The position numbers and the translations under genes are program-made. A stretch of DNA of 64,000 nt, taken from positions 1,736,001-1,800,000 of the forward strand of contig NC_088307.1 in assembly GCF_032854445.1 (NCBI RefSeq). Reading direction: 5' to 3'. Under the pieces are notes generated by a model. It was not told the DNA's origin, searched no databases, and was given only the letters and a program-made list of their open reading frames with translations. Within the stretch, counting starts at the first letter, position 1; the number at the start of each line of letters is the position of its first letter. Shown one piece after another: positions 42,433-54,723 of this stretch. Source of the stretch: Liolophura sinensis. Taxonomy: Eukaryota > Mollusca > Polyplacophora > Chitonida > Chitonidae.

Positions 42433-43015
42433 ATCTTTTTATCCCCCTTTCCTCGACATGGATACTATGTAGGAGGTGCATATTTGGGTTGCGCTGCACC
42501 AATTATTTCCAGAGTGTTGCCTTATATAAACACAGAGTTAACACTTGCAGATAGTGAATGCTTGAGTTCTTCATTATCGCAGCCTGTTTGCACTGGCTCG
42601 TCTATTTTCTTGAATTTGCTGAATTGGGTCATCATACTTTCATATATAGGTGGGCACTACAACACCACACCTTCCATGCGGCACGTCGCACCATCGGGGA
42701 TTTAACTGAGAGATAGATGGGCCAATTCGTGCTGAGTGCTGAACACATGGTAACGCGACATGGTCTCAGAAGTGCTGGATGTGATGTAGAATTCACGTTC
42801 AGGGGAGATAACCGTAGAAACGTACATCACGTCTCTCCATCCATATTTGTGCAACTTATACCTGTTCCAGGCAAGTTAGACGTTTCCAATGGAGATCGTG
42901 AACAGACTGGAGATTTCAACGCCAGTAAAGGAATTATGAGGTACCCTCGCGGGTAGACAGAGAGACATCTCATTATATATGTGGAGCTCTGTTACCGTGT
43001 ATCGAGGAGGGTGCC

Positions 43016-43336
43016 ATGGAAGTTTACGACGGTTTGCCATTTTCGGACAATGAAGGTCGAAGTGACATTGACGCTGTTCTTAGAAAACTCGAGGAATTTT
43101 GCGTTGGAGAAGCGCACGAGGCTTATGAAGCCTACAGGTTCAAGAAACGTTGTCAGGAATCGTTTGAGACAATTGACTCGTACCTTGCCACTCTGAGAAA
43201 ACTGACACAAATGTGCAATTTTGGCCAGATGGAGGATAGAATGCTAAGTGATCGTACAGTTGTTGGTGTGAGAGACAAACTTCTAGAAGACAGAAAACTC
43301 ACACTGGCACGATGTGTAAAAATCAGCAGAGCCTAG
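43016..43336 (+). pseudogene. Ty3/gypsy-type retrotransposon: gag-like open frame
   Basis: A 106-codon frame with charged, helical content (FKKRCQESFETIDSYLATLR, LTQMCNFGQMEDRMLSDRTV, RDKLLEDRKLTLARCVKI) resembles the C-terminal capsid region of gypsy Gag proteins. Downstream at 43536-43577, in another frame, is a perfect zinc knuckle C-x2-C-x4-H-x4-C (CNKCRKRGHFAVPC). The gag N-terminus is missing or unrecognised. Confidence 0.65.
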
Positions 43337-43339
43337 GAA

Positions 43340-45345
43340 TCTTCTAGGAGTCAGGCTAAGACAATGTCTGGACGCGCCACTGAAGCCGTCGCCGACGTTA
43401 GCCGACTAAATAGTAATCAGCCCAAAGGACAGCAACGAACCAGGAAGCAAAACTACAAGTCAGTGAGGAGGACTTGTCATGGAAGGTGGAAGGCAACCAC
43501 ATAGCTACGACAAATGTCCATCACAGGACGCCAAGTGTAATAAATGCCGCAAACGGGGACATTTCGCTGTCCCTTGCCCTACTTCACGTCCATTCCGTGC
43601 AGTTGAGGAAGATGAGAGTATAGCATTGCTGGGCCTGTAAGTGATGAGAACACTGATCTGTGGAATGTTAAAGTGAAAGTACATGTATGTGACTGTGTCG
43701 ATTTGGATGATTTCATAGTCACTGTTGCAGACGTCAAACCCTTCTCCCTGTCTGAAAATGAAACTTAACAATTCGCTGAAGAAGTTATTTGGTCCTGGTG
43801 GAAAAGAGCTTTCCGTATTAGGACATTTCACTGCAAAACTGACCACGTCAAAACATTCAACCACGCAGACTTTTTACGTAGCACAATGTCTACAGCAACC
43901 TTGTTAGGCCGGCCTGCAATTACCGAGCTTGAAATACTCCGGCGTGTGAATCCGGTTGTCACTTAAAACACAGGTGACAAAACACAGAGAACGTTACCCA
44001 AAGCTGTGTTCTGGGTATTTTGAAGTTGAAAGACTCGACTTGCTTAAGACGCGGTTCCTTTCGCCATAATGTCACCAAGACGCCTTGCATTACCATTAAT
44101 GACACAGTGCAAATGGAACATTTGCGTGTCGTTAGACCCATTAAATAGCCAACACCTTTGTGTGCACCGATGGCACTCGTACCAAAGGCTAGCTGACAAA
44201 CGAGAATGTGCGTGGATCTCACCGAGTTGAACAAGAGTGTTCTTCGAGAGTACTTTCCACTTCCCTCAACAGACCAATTACTGGTACAGCTGTCAAGAGC
44301 AACTGTTTTCTCCAAATTGAACTGTAATAGTGGATTTTACCAAGTTCTTGATGAATCATCACGGTCTTTGATGATATTCATAACTCCATTTGGGAGATAT
44401 TGCTTCCAACGCCTCTGCTTTGGCATTTCCAGTGGCCCGGAAGGGTTTTACACGATCATGTCCCCGCTCGGAGATGGTATTACTGGACTTTTTTGTGACA
44501 TAGATGATGTTCTCATATCAGGAAAAGACAATGAACAACATGACGACAGGTTTCAGACAGTTCTACGGAAACTAAAAGATGCATGAGTCACCCTTAATGA
44601 CAAGTGTGTCTTTTCACGACCAGAATGAGCTTTTCCAGGACTTTTCTGCAGAAGGTGTCGCTGTAGACCCTAAAAAAGTTGCAGCGATCGAGAATTTTCC
44701 CAGACCAACAACCGTGACGGAAGTCCGTCGATTGTTAGGAATGGCCGACCGTGTTGGAAAATTTATCCCTACTTTATCAGAGAAAACAAAGCCTTTGCGG
44801 GAGTTACTTGTGAAAGAGAACCACTGGACTTGGAGTGAACCACAGAAGAAAGCTTTCACTCAGATCAGAAAGGATGTCAGTTCAGCTCTAGTGCAAACAA
44901 ACCAACAAAGGTGTCTTGTAACCTGTCATCGTACGGATTGGGTGCTGTACTTTTTTACAAGGATAAAAATAAATGCAGACTTGTAAACGCATCCTGATAT
45001 ATGACGGCCACAGAGCAAAGATTCGCCCATGTGGAAAAAGAAGCTTTAGCAGGGACGTGTGCGTGTTAGAAATTTGTTGACTTTCTTGTTGGACTAAAAA
45101 GCTTTTTGATAGAAACTAGTCACAAGCCATTGCTGGCCCTGTTGAAAAACAAGCTGTTGGATACTCTGCCGCCCAGAATCTAACGCTTCAGGACGAGGTT
45201 GATGAGATATACCTAGGAAGTTCAACACGCTACAGGTAAGAACCTCACTACTGCCGATAGATTGTCTCGAGCACCAGTTACTGTACCAGACAAGCAGACA
45301 TGTAAATGGTTAAGTAGTAACAAATTACACGTTCTCTAGCACAAT
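43340..45345 (+). pseudogene. Ty3/gypsy-type retrotransposon: degenerate pol (RT, RNase H)
   Basis: 44206-44586 encodes RT (MCVDLTELNKSVLREYFPLP, FITPFGRYCFQRLCFGISSG, then CDIDDVLISGKD at the active site). 44579-44990 continues with the thumb and connection (EGVAVDPKKVAAIENFPRPT, EVRRLLGMADRVGKFIPTLS). RNase H sequence follows in broken frames to about 45300 (TATEQRFAHVEKEALAG, ETSHKPLLALLKNKLLD). The catalytic YxDD tyrosine is replaced (DIDD). A protease is not clear, no integrase follows and no LTR pair was found. A dead fragment. Confidence 0.8.
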
Positions 45346-45375
45346 ATCTTAAGCAGAATTGGGTTAAAAAAGGGC

Positions 45376-45644
45376 TGATTTTGGATTTGATTTGATTGAA
45401 TTGGTGTATTTTTACTCAAGAATATTTCACTTATACGACGGCGACCAGCAATATGTTGGGAGGAAACTGGGCAGAGCCCGGGAAACCCACGACCATCCGC
45501 AGGCTGTTGTTAGACCTTCCCACATGCGGCCGGAGAGAAAACCAGCATGAGCTGGACTTGAACTCACAGCGACAACATTCGTAAGAGGCTCCCAGGCCAT
45601 TACGCTGCGCAAACGCGTTAAACAAATGAGCCACGGAGGCCCCC
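45376..45644 (-). mobile_element. Family A SINE, full length, minus strand
   Basis: Complement of the family body and head, the latter ending at 'gagccacggaggcccccgct'. It lies at the right end of the gypsy remnant and may mark where the element was broken. Confidence 0.85.
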
Positions 45645-45654
45645 GCTGATATTG

Positions 45655-46010
45655 GAAGTCTTATCTTGCAAATATTTCGTGTTGATGTATACCTTGCAGA
45701 TAGTCTTTGCTGATGTATACCTTGCAGATAGTCCCTGTTGATGTATACTTCGGAGATAGTCTATGCTGATGTATACCTTGCAGATAATCTGTGCTGATGT
45801 ATAGCTTGCAGATAGTCCGTGCTGGTGTGTACCTTGCAGATAGTCTGTGGTGATGTTGCAAACAGTCTGTGTTGATGTATACCTTGAAGATAGTCCGGGT
45901 TGGTGTATACGTTGCAAGTAGTCCGTCCTGGTGTATACCTTGCAGATAGTCCGTGTTAATGTATACCTTGCAGATAGTCCGTTCTGACGTATACGTATGT
46001 CGCCCTCTTA
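45655..46010 (+). repeat. 28-bp minisatellite, about 12 copies
   Basis: The unit is 'gctgatgtataccttgcaga' plus 'tagtccgt', with one shortened copy near 45850. Minus-strand frames here are periodic shadows. Confidence 0.9.
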
Positions 46011-46749
46011 TAGCAGTTGGACATGAGAACTTGGGAATACGTATGCTATTTACACTTTCTGTCCCTGCTTACCCATGGACGTCTGTGTACAACTAAACCA
46101 GGCAACACAGTTGTAAATACTGTATATATCATACTTCCGGCTTCATTCGAGCCTCTTCTTTTGTTCCAGGAATTTGTTTGCCTCATGTCCCCCATCCCCC
46201 CCCCCTCCGACCCAGCCATAATTCATAATTATATGATAATGTACAGAACCATTATTTTTGCTCTCAGCCTAGATAATATATGCTTTCTCACGAGATTTTA
46301 AATTACCGCGTGCTTTTGTCTATTCAGATTACTTGCTGGTCCGGATCTTAGTTTGCAAGATCGAAAGTTCGGGCAAGATCTTTTTTTTAACTTAGTGACA
46401 CATACCATTACAGTCCTTTGTAATTCAATACGCGAAAACGCAGTGTTTTCGTTCCAGTACCAATGCTTGTACTTCTTTGGTCCGTATACCCATAGTTGAT
46501 GGATCACCTACAGGGTGAACACCCTACTCAAGACTTGTTTTCGTTTACGGCAAAAAGGTCAGTGGACAAAGCAAACTGGTGCACCAGCTTTGCTAGCAGT
46601 TAACAAAACCCTTCGCCATGCATGCAGCTGACAAACCACCTGACATAAAGCTCCAGACGAATCCTGGCTAGAGCTAGATTGGAACATACGACCTGATTGG
46701 CAAAGAGCGAAATTTAGGCTTTAGACCAAACAGTCACAAGAGTAACCAG

Positions 46750-47205
46750 TCACAGTTTCCGCCTTGCAGTACTGTCATACGACCGTGGCGTGACATATTC
46801 ATGATGGGACTATCGTGGAGTGACGCCCTCTTTATGGTAACATTGTCGTGACACGACACCATCGTGACCTGACGCCACCATGACGTGATGCTGTCGTGAT
46901 GTGACACGTACTGTCGTGACGTGACTCGTGACACCCTCGCGAGGTACGTGACACCATCGTGAAGGGACACATACCGGTGATATGACATACTCGTCATTGG
47001 ACACCATTGTGACGTGACACAATCGTGACGTTACACCGTCATCACGTGATGATGTCGTGATGGGACACCAGCGTGACGAGACACTGTCGTGACATGACAC
47101 ATGTATCCTCGTGGTGTGACACCATTGTGAAAGCACACCGTCATCACGTGATACCGTCGTGGTGTGACAGTGTCGGGAAGTGACATTGTCGTGGCGGTAT
47201 ATTGT
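46750..47205 (+). repeat. Degenerate GTGACGTGACAC-type minisatellite
   Basis: An irregular ~16-33-bp repeat of 'accatcgtgacgtgacac' and 'tgtcgtgatgtgacac' type motifs. It is rich in TGACGTGA-like half palindromes. Confidence 0.8.
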
Positions 47206-47335
47206 GATAAACGCCAATAAAATAAATACATGATTAAACCGATAACAAAAGTTAACATATATACTCTGAATTGTCCATATATCATATATTGGGGAAATTC
47301 ATAGCGTGCAGGCGTGACAGTGGAACGTTATAACA

Positions 47336-47400
47336 ACCACCACCACCATCATCATCATTATCATCATCATCATCATCATCATTATCATTATCAGTATAAT
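47336..47400 (+). repeat. (CAT)n / (CAC)n microsatellite
   Basis: A trinucleotide run 'accaccaccaccatcatcat' with interruptions, followed by AT-rich sequence. Confidence 0.9.
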
Positions 47401-47739
47401 TAGTATTATTATGTATGTTTTTGTAATTAAACTGAATCTATTGTCATTGGTAACAGCTTTTTTAATGTGGCTGCCATAATGATTATGTGCTCGACCTGAA
47501 AGCTGTCACAAAAGCTTAACCGTTAACAACTGATTTCATTGGCCATAGCAAGTAAAAATCTGCAGTCTTACAGCCTTCAATAAGATCGTGTCAAGATCAT
47601 AATCAGAATATGTTGAGGTGCCCTACGCAAATAACCAGACCGCATTAACTTTTCTGGAAGTCATACAAATGAGGCTACTTACAAAAGCTACTTCCTTATT
47701 CCCAGGAATCACTTGGCAGGAAATTACTTGAAAAACATG

Positions 47740-48503
47740 AATATTAATGGAACTCGTAACTACGGACGTAGGTTTGTTGTTGACAAACGTATCCAACAAC
47801 GCCTCGAGAACAGTATTTAGCAGCAGTGACATTAGCAATGACGCAAGTCATGGAAATTATGGGAGAAAGCGACGCCAAAATTACATCGCTGGGAAATTAC
47901 CTGAAAATGACAATGGAAAAGCTGTGTGAGAAGGATAAATGGAAGGGAAAATATCATAATGAAACTGGAAAGCTAACCATAGAAGTTCAAAACCTAAATT
48001 CAGATCTACGTAAAACAAGGACTGAACTGAACTGAACGAACTCAAAGTAAACTGTGAGATATCGCTCGACAGAGCGGAGCAGTACAGCAGGCGAGACTGT
48101 TTGAGAACTAACACACATTGCTTGATAATGAGAGTACGGTAGATGTAGAATTGGCCAATCCGCAAATATAAACATTTCGAAAAATGACACATCAAGGTCA
48201 CACTTTATTGGCAGAGAGAGGAATCAAGCCATTGTCAAATTTGCCACATATCGTAAGAGAACTGAACTGCTATCTGCACGAAAAGTGTTTCGAAATACCC
48301 CTCCTCTTTCATCTATTTTTGTGAATGAAGATCTGACAAAGCGTTGTTCTGCCCTGTATAAATCCCTGCTTAGCTTGAAAAAGCAAGGCAATCTGCATAG
48401 TGTGTGGTCATACGATCGAAATATCTTTTTCCGTATGTCTGAAAATATTGAAAAGAAACAGGTGCTTAGCGAATCTGAACTCCCTGTCATACGTAATGCC
48501 TAA
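47740..48503 (+). pseudogene. Non-LTR retrotransposon ORF1-like region
   Basis: Frames at 47826-48035 (coiled-coil-like, ITSLGNYLKMTMEKLCEKDK, TIEVQNLNSDLRKTRTELN) and about 48210-48503 (IVKFATYRKRTELLSARKVF, IFVNEDLTKRCSALYKSLLS, KKQGNLHSVWSYDRNIFFRM) have the layout of LINE ORF1 proteins: coiled coil, RNA-binding domain, then the C-terminal INEDLT..R..L..KAR-type motif. Frameshifts separate the two parts. It precedes the endonuclease/RT of the same strand and is likely the same element. Confidence 0.7.
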
Positions 48504-49429
48504 ATAGACACCTTACTACAGGCGACTATACATGTGTATGTTTAGCCTGCTCAGATATGGTAAACTACATGCAAGTATAGCTCTATTTTAAGAGCAGGCA
48601 TCCTAATGTGTCTTCAGGTCAGGATCATCAAAACCCAATGTAAATACCACACCTGTCAGATTTATCAATTTCCTTTATCAACTTTTGATGAACATCAGTT
48701 TCTTCTCTCTAGGTTCTCTCTGCAGGAATTGATGGTCTAATTTAATCTGTGAGTTTTATTTGTGTTTAATTTTAGATCCTCATAGTAAATTGACCCTCCC
48801 TTTGTTATGCCATACTTTAGGTATTGACCTAACTCATGCTGTGTATAGTATTATGTTTTTATTTTGTGTCACTTTGTTTTGTAAGGGAACAATAAGTTGG
48901 ATCATTTAGGTTAATTTCACCAAGAAATAATGGTATTTTGGATCAACAGTTACAGTTACATTTAATAATCTGGAAAAAGTACATTATGTGTTTGTCTGAG
49001 GAAATGGGTATTTACGTGAAAGTTTCGTGCATGTGCTTTCACTCGCTATCTCTTTGTTTATTACCGGTACATCATGGATAACATAAGTCTGTTCAGAGTG
49101 GTAATTGGGGCATGGCATAATTACATGTGTTATAAAGTGAGTTTACATCTTCGAAAATTATTTACAATAATTGAAGAATGCCAATTATATTCCTGGGAAT
49201 TGAATCCCTTACTGGTATATTTATTTTTTCTGTTCTGAGTACATTATGCAATCTGCATTACTCGTTAGTTATACATATGGCAATCTTAATGAGGTGTGGT
49301 GATGTACATAGAAACCCAGGACCCCCAAATCAGCACAATTTATCTTGTTGACATTTTAAGTCCCAGAGTTTATTTGCCCAAAGTGATGATCAGCGGTCGT
49401 CTTATTTTAATTTAGATGAAATGTCCATT

Positions 49430-52400
49430 GTATTATCAAATTAATATAATTATGATGTCATATGTGTGAGCGAAACCTGGCTCAGTGGTGATATTCCTGA
49501 TGATACTGTTAATCTAGATGGGTATTGTATAGAAAGAAAGGGCAGAGACAGACACGGAGGAAGGGTGGCAATTTATTGCAAGGAATCTCTTAATATTACT
49601 TTGGTAGAGCGTCCGCTTCGGGACTGGTAGATCCAGGATAAATCCTTGATCGAGTCACACCTAAGACTTTAAAAGAGGAAGTTGTAACTTCCTCGCTTGG
49701 CGTTCAGCATGAAGGGGATAGTGCAACGACTGGTTGACCCGTATCAGTATAATGGCTCGGGCGGTGCGGCTTACTTGCTTTCGGTAAGTCGTCTCAGTGA
49801 AGCAGCACTAAAATAAAAGAGCGGTGAAAATCCGTCCTGCAACAAGGAGGCACATTACACGTACATGCACCCTAAGGATTCCTTCGTCGTCATATGACTG
49901 AAAAACTCTTGAGTTCGACGTTAAACCCCAAGCACTCACTCACTCACTTAATATTACTAGACGTAAGGATTTAGAGAATGGTGGATAATGGTGGAACAGA
50001 ATAACGAAAGCTGATTGCATCATGTTACCGCCCACCTAAACAACCGGCTCATTTACGTGAGCTTTTCTTAAGTAATCTGGAAGAAAATTTAACTTTAGTC
50101 TTAACAGAAAATCTCGATGCCATGTTAATAATGGGTGATTTTAATGATGGATGTCTACACTGGGAATATATGAGCGAATTGAAAATGAGCCTTTATGATA
50201 TGGTAGCTGGGAAAAATCTTTTTTAACTAATTAATGAACCCACTCGATATACTGATGATGATGCTTATGTATTGGACTTAATTATAACGGATTGTTTTTG
50301 TTATGTAATTGCCTACGGAGTTGCGTCACCAATGGCTAATCTCGACCATTGTACTATTTATTGTACTATAAACATCTTATGTAAAGATAAACCAAACGCT
50401 TTTGTAAGACATGTGTGGGACTTTAAATGGCCGATTGGTATGGTCTGCGCAATCTTCTCTCTGTTACACCATTTGATGCTGTTGGTAATATTTTCTCTCA
50501 TGTGAATGACAAATTATTTGTCTGGAACAGTTTGTTTTTGTCATGTTGCAATGAATGTGTTCCGAATAAGAAAGTCACTATTAGACCAGGTGACAAGCCT
50601 TGGATTACCAACGATGCTCGGTATCAGATACGAGTGAGGAATCGTTGTTTCAAAAAATACAAACTTACTAAGTCCGATGGGATAAGTTTCGAAATTACAT
50701 ATCTAGAAGGGAGGCCAATAATGCTAAACGTCAAGCAATACTGCGTTACTCGACTTATATAAAAGGTAAACTCTCCAAGCCCCAGCTGGATACAGAAACA
50801 TACTGGTCGATAATGAAATCTCTACTAGGATCGAAAGCAAAACCGCCTATTCTTCTTCTTGATGTCAATGGCAAAAGCGTGTCAAATGGCAGTGAAAAGG
50901 CGAATGAATTCTGTAAATTTTTCGCATCTCATTTGGCCCCTCACTACACATTACCTGTCTTACCACCTTTTACGTATGTTACAGAATCATGTCTCAGTTG
51001 TGTACACACATGTGAAAATGAGATTAAACATTTGTTTGAGACTCTGAATACAAGGAAAGCCTCAGGTACTGATTGTATAAACAACTTCAGGCTTAAAATT
51101 TCTGCTGATTGTATTGCAGCTTCCGTAAAGAATCTTTTTAATTATTCCTGTCTTTCCAGCAGCATGGAGGCTCTCTCAAGTCTGCCCTGTATTTAAAAAA
51201 GGTGATAGACATGACGTTTCTAATTATCGACCAGTGTCCCTTCAACCCTCTCTTTCTAAGGTCTTGGTGAAGGTCGTGTATAAACATCTGTATGAGTGTT
51301 GTATGTCAAATAATCTTTTCATACCACAGAACTCTGGAGTTAAACGTTGGGATTCGACTGTATGCCAGCTTACAAAAATTGTTTATGACATATACAAAAG
51401 TCTTGACAGTGGAAATGACACCTGTTTACTATTTTTAGATGTCAGTAAGGCATTTGATAAAGTCTGGCATGATGGTCTCCTGTTTAAGTTAGAGCAGTTG
51501 GGTATTGAAGATCCTCTACTTGCAAGGTTAAAAGATTATTTGCGTGACAGAAAAATTAAGGTTTGCCTGAACGAGCCCGAAACTCATCCAATATATGCTG
51601 GTGTCCCACAAGGCTCTGTATTGGGTCCACTTCTCTTCTTAATTTTTGTCAATGATATTAGTATGGATATTGAATGTAAAATTAACATATTGCAGATAAC
51701 ACATCCTTGTCTGAAGAAATTTTAGATTTAGCAACATCTGAGGCTAAACTTAATCGTGATCTTGAACGTCTATCCAATTGGGCTAGTCAATGGCTTGCGT
51801 CATTTAATGCCACCAAAACTGTTTATCTCTTAATATCATTGAAAAATAATCCCTCACATCCAAGATTGTATTTAGAATGCGTAGATGTGAAGAGCGATCC
51901 GTCCCATAAACATCTCTGCATTCTGCAACACTATGGTAAAAGGAATGAGCATGTAAGAGCTATAGTTAAGAAAAGGAATATGAAATTGAGTATTGTTAGT
52001 CGGGTCAGGCGAGCACAATATCCAACCCATTGGAAAATGTCCAAGGCCGAGCAGCATTGTTATGTACTGGAGGCTTACGTCGGCCTTCATATCAATCTCT
52101 TTTAATTGAACTACAATGGGAACCCTTATACAGTCGGCGTAGATCCAAGCGCATTCTGTTTTTTCATAAAATCGACAATGGGCTCTCTCCTCCATACCAA
52201 AAGACCTTACTATCTCAAAGATATAATAGCAAAACAAATGCCTACAATCTTAGAAATAGACATCAATTTCGATTATATAAATGCCGAACTCAGATTTTCT
52301 CTTCTTCCTTCTTTCCCAAGACTACCAAGAATGGAATTCATTGCCTGTTCACATCCAAAACTCCTCATTGGAAACAGTTAAGAACTTTTTGTACTCTCAA

Positions 52401-52815
52401 GACAGTATTAACCGTGATCTAACATCTGTGTATAATTCATTTGACACCTTTCCCTCTATTGTGCTCTGTAGAATGAGAATGGGACTGAGCGCTCTTCACG
52501 GTGACCTCTTTAAATATAATATTATCGACGATCAGTCATGTATCAAATGTAAATATAAAAGAACCTGAACTAAGCGTGAATAGTAATCAATTGATCTTAA
52601 AATCTGTACATGCCCATGTAGATTTACCATTCAAGCCCAGCAGTAATATGATTTGATTTTGATCTTTCTTTGTTCCCATCACTTTATTCTGTACATGTAC
52701 ATGTAATTTATTCTCCTTGTTGTCTGTGTTATTTTATGTATATACGTTGATTTTATTGTTGAGAAGATCCCCTCGTGGCTATAGAGCTGTGGGAAATCCT
52801 TAATAAACAAATAAA
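49430..52815 (+). pseudogene. Non-LTR retrotransposon ORF2: endonuclease and reverse transcriptase, decayed
   Basis: The endonuclease part begins ICVSETWLSGDIPDDTVNLD (49450) and is split by a SINE insertion. LIITDCFCYVI lies at 50278 and the linker DKPWITNDARYQIRVRNRCF at 50605. RT follows with SNYRPVSLQPSLSKVLVKVV (51220), motif A LFLDVSKAFDKVWHDGLL (about 51430), motif B GVPQGSVLGPLLF (about 51600) and motif C as IADN at 51689-51700, after a one-base frameshift (FADD expected). C-terminal pieces reach about 52560, and a 3' end near 52815 has 'taataaacaaataaagaatt'. Jockey/CR1-like by order of motifs; clade uncertain. Inactive. Confidence 0.85.
49601..49948 (+). mobile_element. Family B SINE inserted into the LINE endonuclease domain
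   Basis: It begins 'ttggtagagcgtccgcttcg' (the first ~20 nt of the tRNA head are missing) and runs through 'gaagttgtaacttcctcgct' to 'ccccaagcactcactcactc'. The LINE sequence ttaatattact occurs just before the element (about 49590) and again just after it (about 49949), a target-site duplication that splits the endonuclease reading frame. Confidence 0.88.
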
Positions 52816-54720
52816 GAATTAGGCCTACAATTACAATTACGAAGCAGCACCTATTGTGTAGATTAGAAAACCAAGAGCTCTTCCTAACCAAGCGGGAACT
52901 GAATTCTGCAGATAAAATAAAAACAAAAAGCATTTTAATGATGAATATCAGGTGAGTAGCTTCACAAGGATTCTGCCTATCGTCGGTTACCGTAAGGTGT
53001 TTCTTTAGGACTCCGTCATTATCCACCACGATCGAGAGAATCTTTCCGTTACAACAACAACAACACAAAAAAGCGGTTGTCCCTCTGTGCTGCGATGTTA
53101 TCGGTCAGATAGAATGGCATGTAACGTGCTAAATGTGCGTACCGATGTATTTTCAGAGAGTCGTTTATGGTACAAGTGTCACACGTTATCCATCTCCTAA
53201 ATCAAAGTCATCAGATCTTACGAGTTGGATTTATTTTGAATGGAAAGGACAAAATTTACTCTCTGGCTGGCACGACACGAGTTCAACCATGTTTTAACTT
53301 AACACTGTGACTAGTACTCATTTTCATTATTTGTTTTTGCTCTGAATTTTTTTCCCTCAAATGTCTCCAAATATAAATTTTTGATTCTGAAAAAAAATGG
53401 GAGAGGAAGCTGAGAATTTGGATATGCTTTATTCAAACTAACTAGCTAGACTTTTTTCCGGGGCAATTTGCCATGCCATTCAATTTGCCACCCTGCCCCT
53501 AAAAATACCTATCCCCTTGATCCCTGTCCTAAATTCCATCGTGTGGTTTTAGGGCGATATTGTGTTCTGACATGTTGCTTTTGGTAGACCTTTCATAGTA
53601 CCGCAGTATTTAGGAATTCACCCAGTTTCAGAGATAGTCTCCTGGCCCTAAAAATATCTGTGCCCTGTGCCCTGCCCTAAATTTCTTCATGGTGTGTTTT
53701 TAAAATGATAATTTTATGGGTACATTCTATTCAATAAAAAATAAACCGCAGCATCAGGTGCCAACATGTTCTTATTCTTAAACCTTTCATAGTGACATTG
53801 TGTATACGAATTCGCCCGGTTTCAGATGCACAATTTTCCGCCCAGCTCAGTGGACTCCACAGGACATGGTTTAAATCTACTTCCTGTTGTCTGTTATCAG
53901 AATGCGCTGTGAAATTTCACAAGATTTACACTAACTCTAGCTGCTATGATAGCCTAAGCATACCAATGAAGAAAGCGAAAACACAAATCTAAACAGCCTC
54001 AAAAACATTGCAAATTGATACAATAATTTTCAATCGCTAAACCCGGAGAGAACTGCAGGCAATACTACAAGAACACACATTCACCGAATTCATGTGTCAA
54101 CACAGTTGTCCCCTCAGAAAGTGCTGACATACGCGACTTGCCATATATAAAGTGTCAAACCATGTGGTTGGAAGACAAGCTGGTTTCCTCCCACCATGAT
54201 GTTGATGATTGTCATAAATTGATATATTCCTGTGTATGGCTTAAAAAACCAATTAAAATAAATAAATCAAGAATTTACGGTTTGTGCACAGCCCTTTTGC
54301 TTGGAACAGCCTTCTTCACCCGCCCCTCCCAAAAACATTGTTAAACGTCAATCAAATTAATAAGTACATGTAAATATATTCATGCAAAAGTTTCTAATTT
54401 AATCCAAGATAAGTTACGCCTTACTCCAGGCAAGTGTCAGTGACAAAATAACATATAACACTTTGATTTGGATTATATTCAGTTTTACAGTTTTACTAAA
54501 AAAAAAAGTCAAAAATAAATCAACTATAATTATATATAGACATGGGAAGGCAAATACCGTATTTCACCCAAAGTTAAGCATTTTGCGATTTACACAGTTT
54601 GCTTGATTTTGATTGATTCATCCACCATATGTTGCCATTTTTTTCGAGGTTTGATTATTTCCTTATCAGATGAACTTATGCAATGGCATCAGAAGTAACA
54701 TTTTAAGGTTTTTGTGTTAA
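52816..54720. other. Intergenic stretch; degenerate ~160-bp repeat only
   Basis: 53480-53850 contains two to three diverged copies of a segment with 'gccctaaaaatatctgtgcc' and 'ggtagacctttcatagtacc'. Around 54150-54350 the sequence resembles a SINE 3' end ('ccaattaaaataaataaatc') without a head. No gene is seen. Confidence 0.45.
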
Positions 54721-54723
54721 GAT

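Noticed and set aside
42700-42960. LTR or primer-binding site of the gypsy remnant ('tggtctcagaagtgctgg' at about 42760)
   Set aside because: Suggestive of a leader region, but no second LTR, no terminal TG..CA pair and no matching repeat downstream could be found by eye.
52679-53068. 129-codon minus-strand frame with cysteine run and hydrophobic segment
   Set aside because: It starts within an acaacaacaac run and covers the LINE 3' end; no domain or context support.
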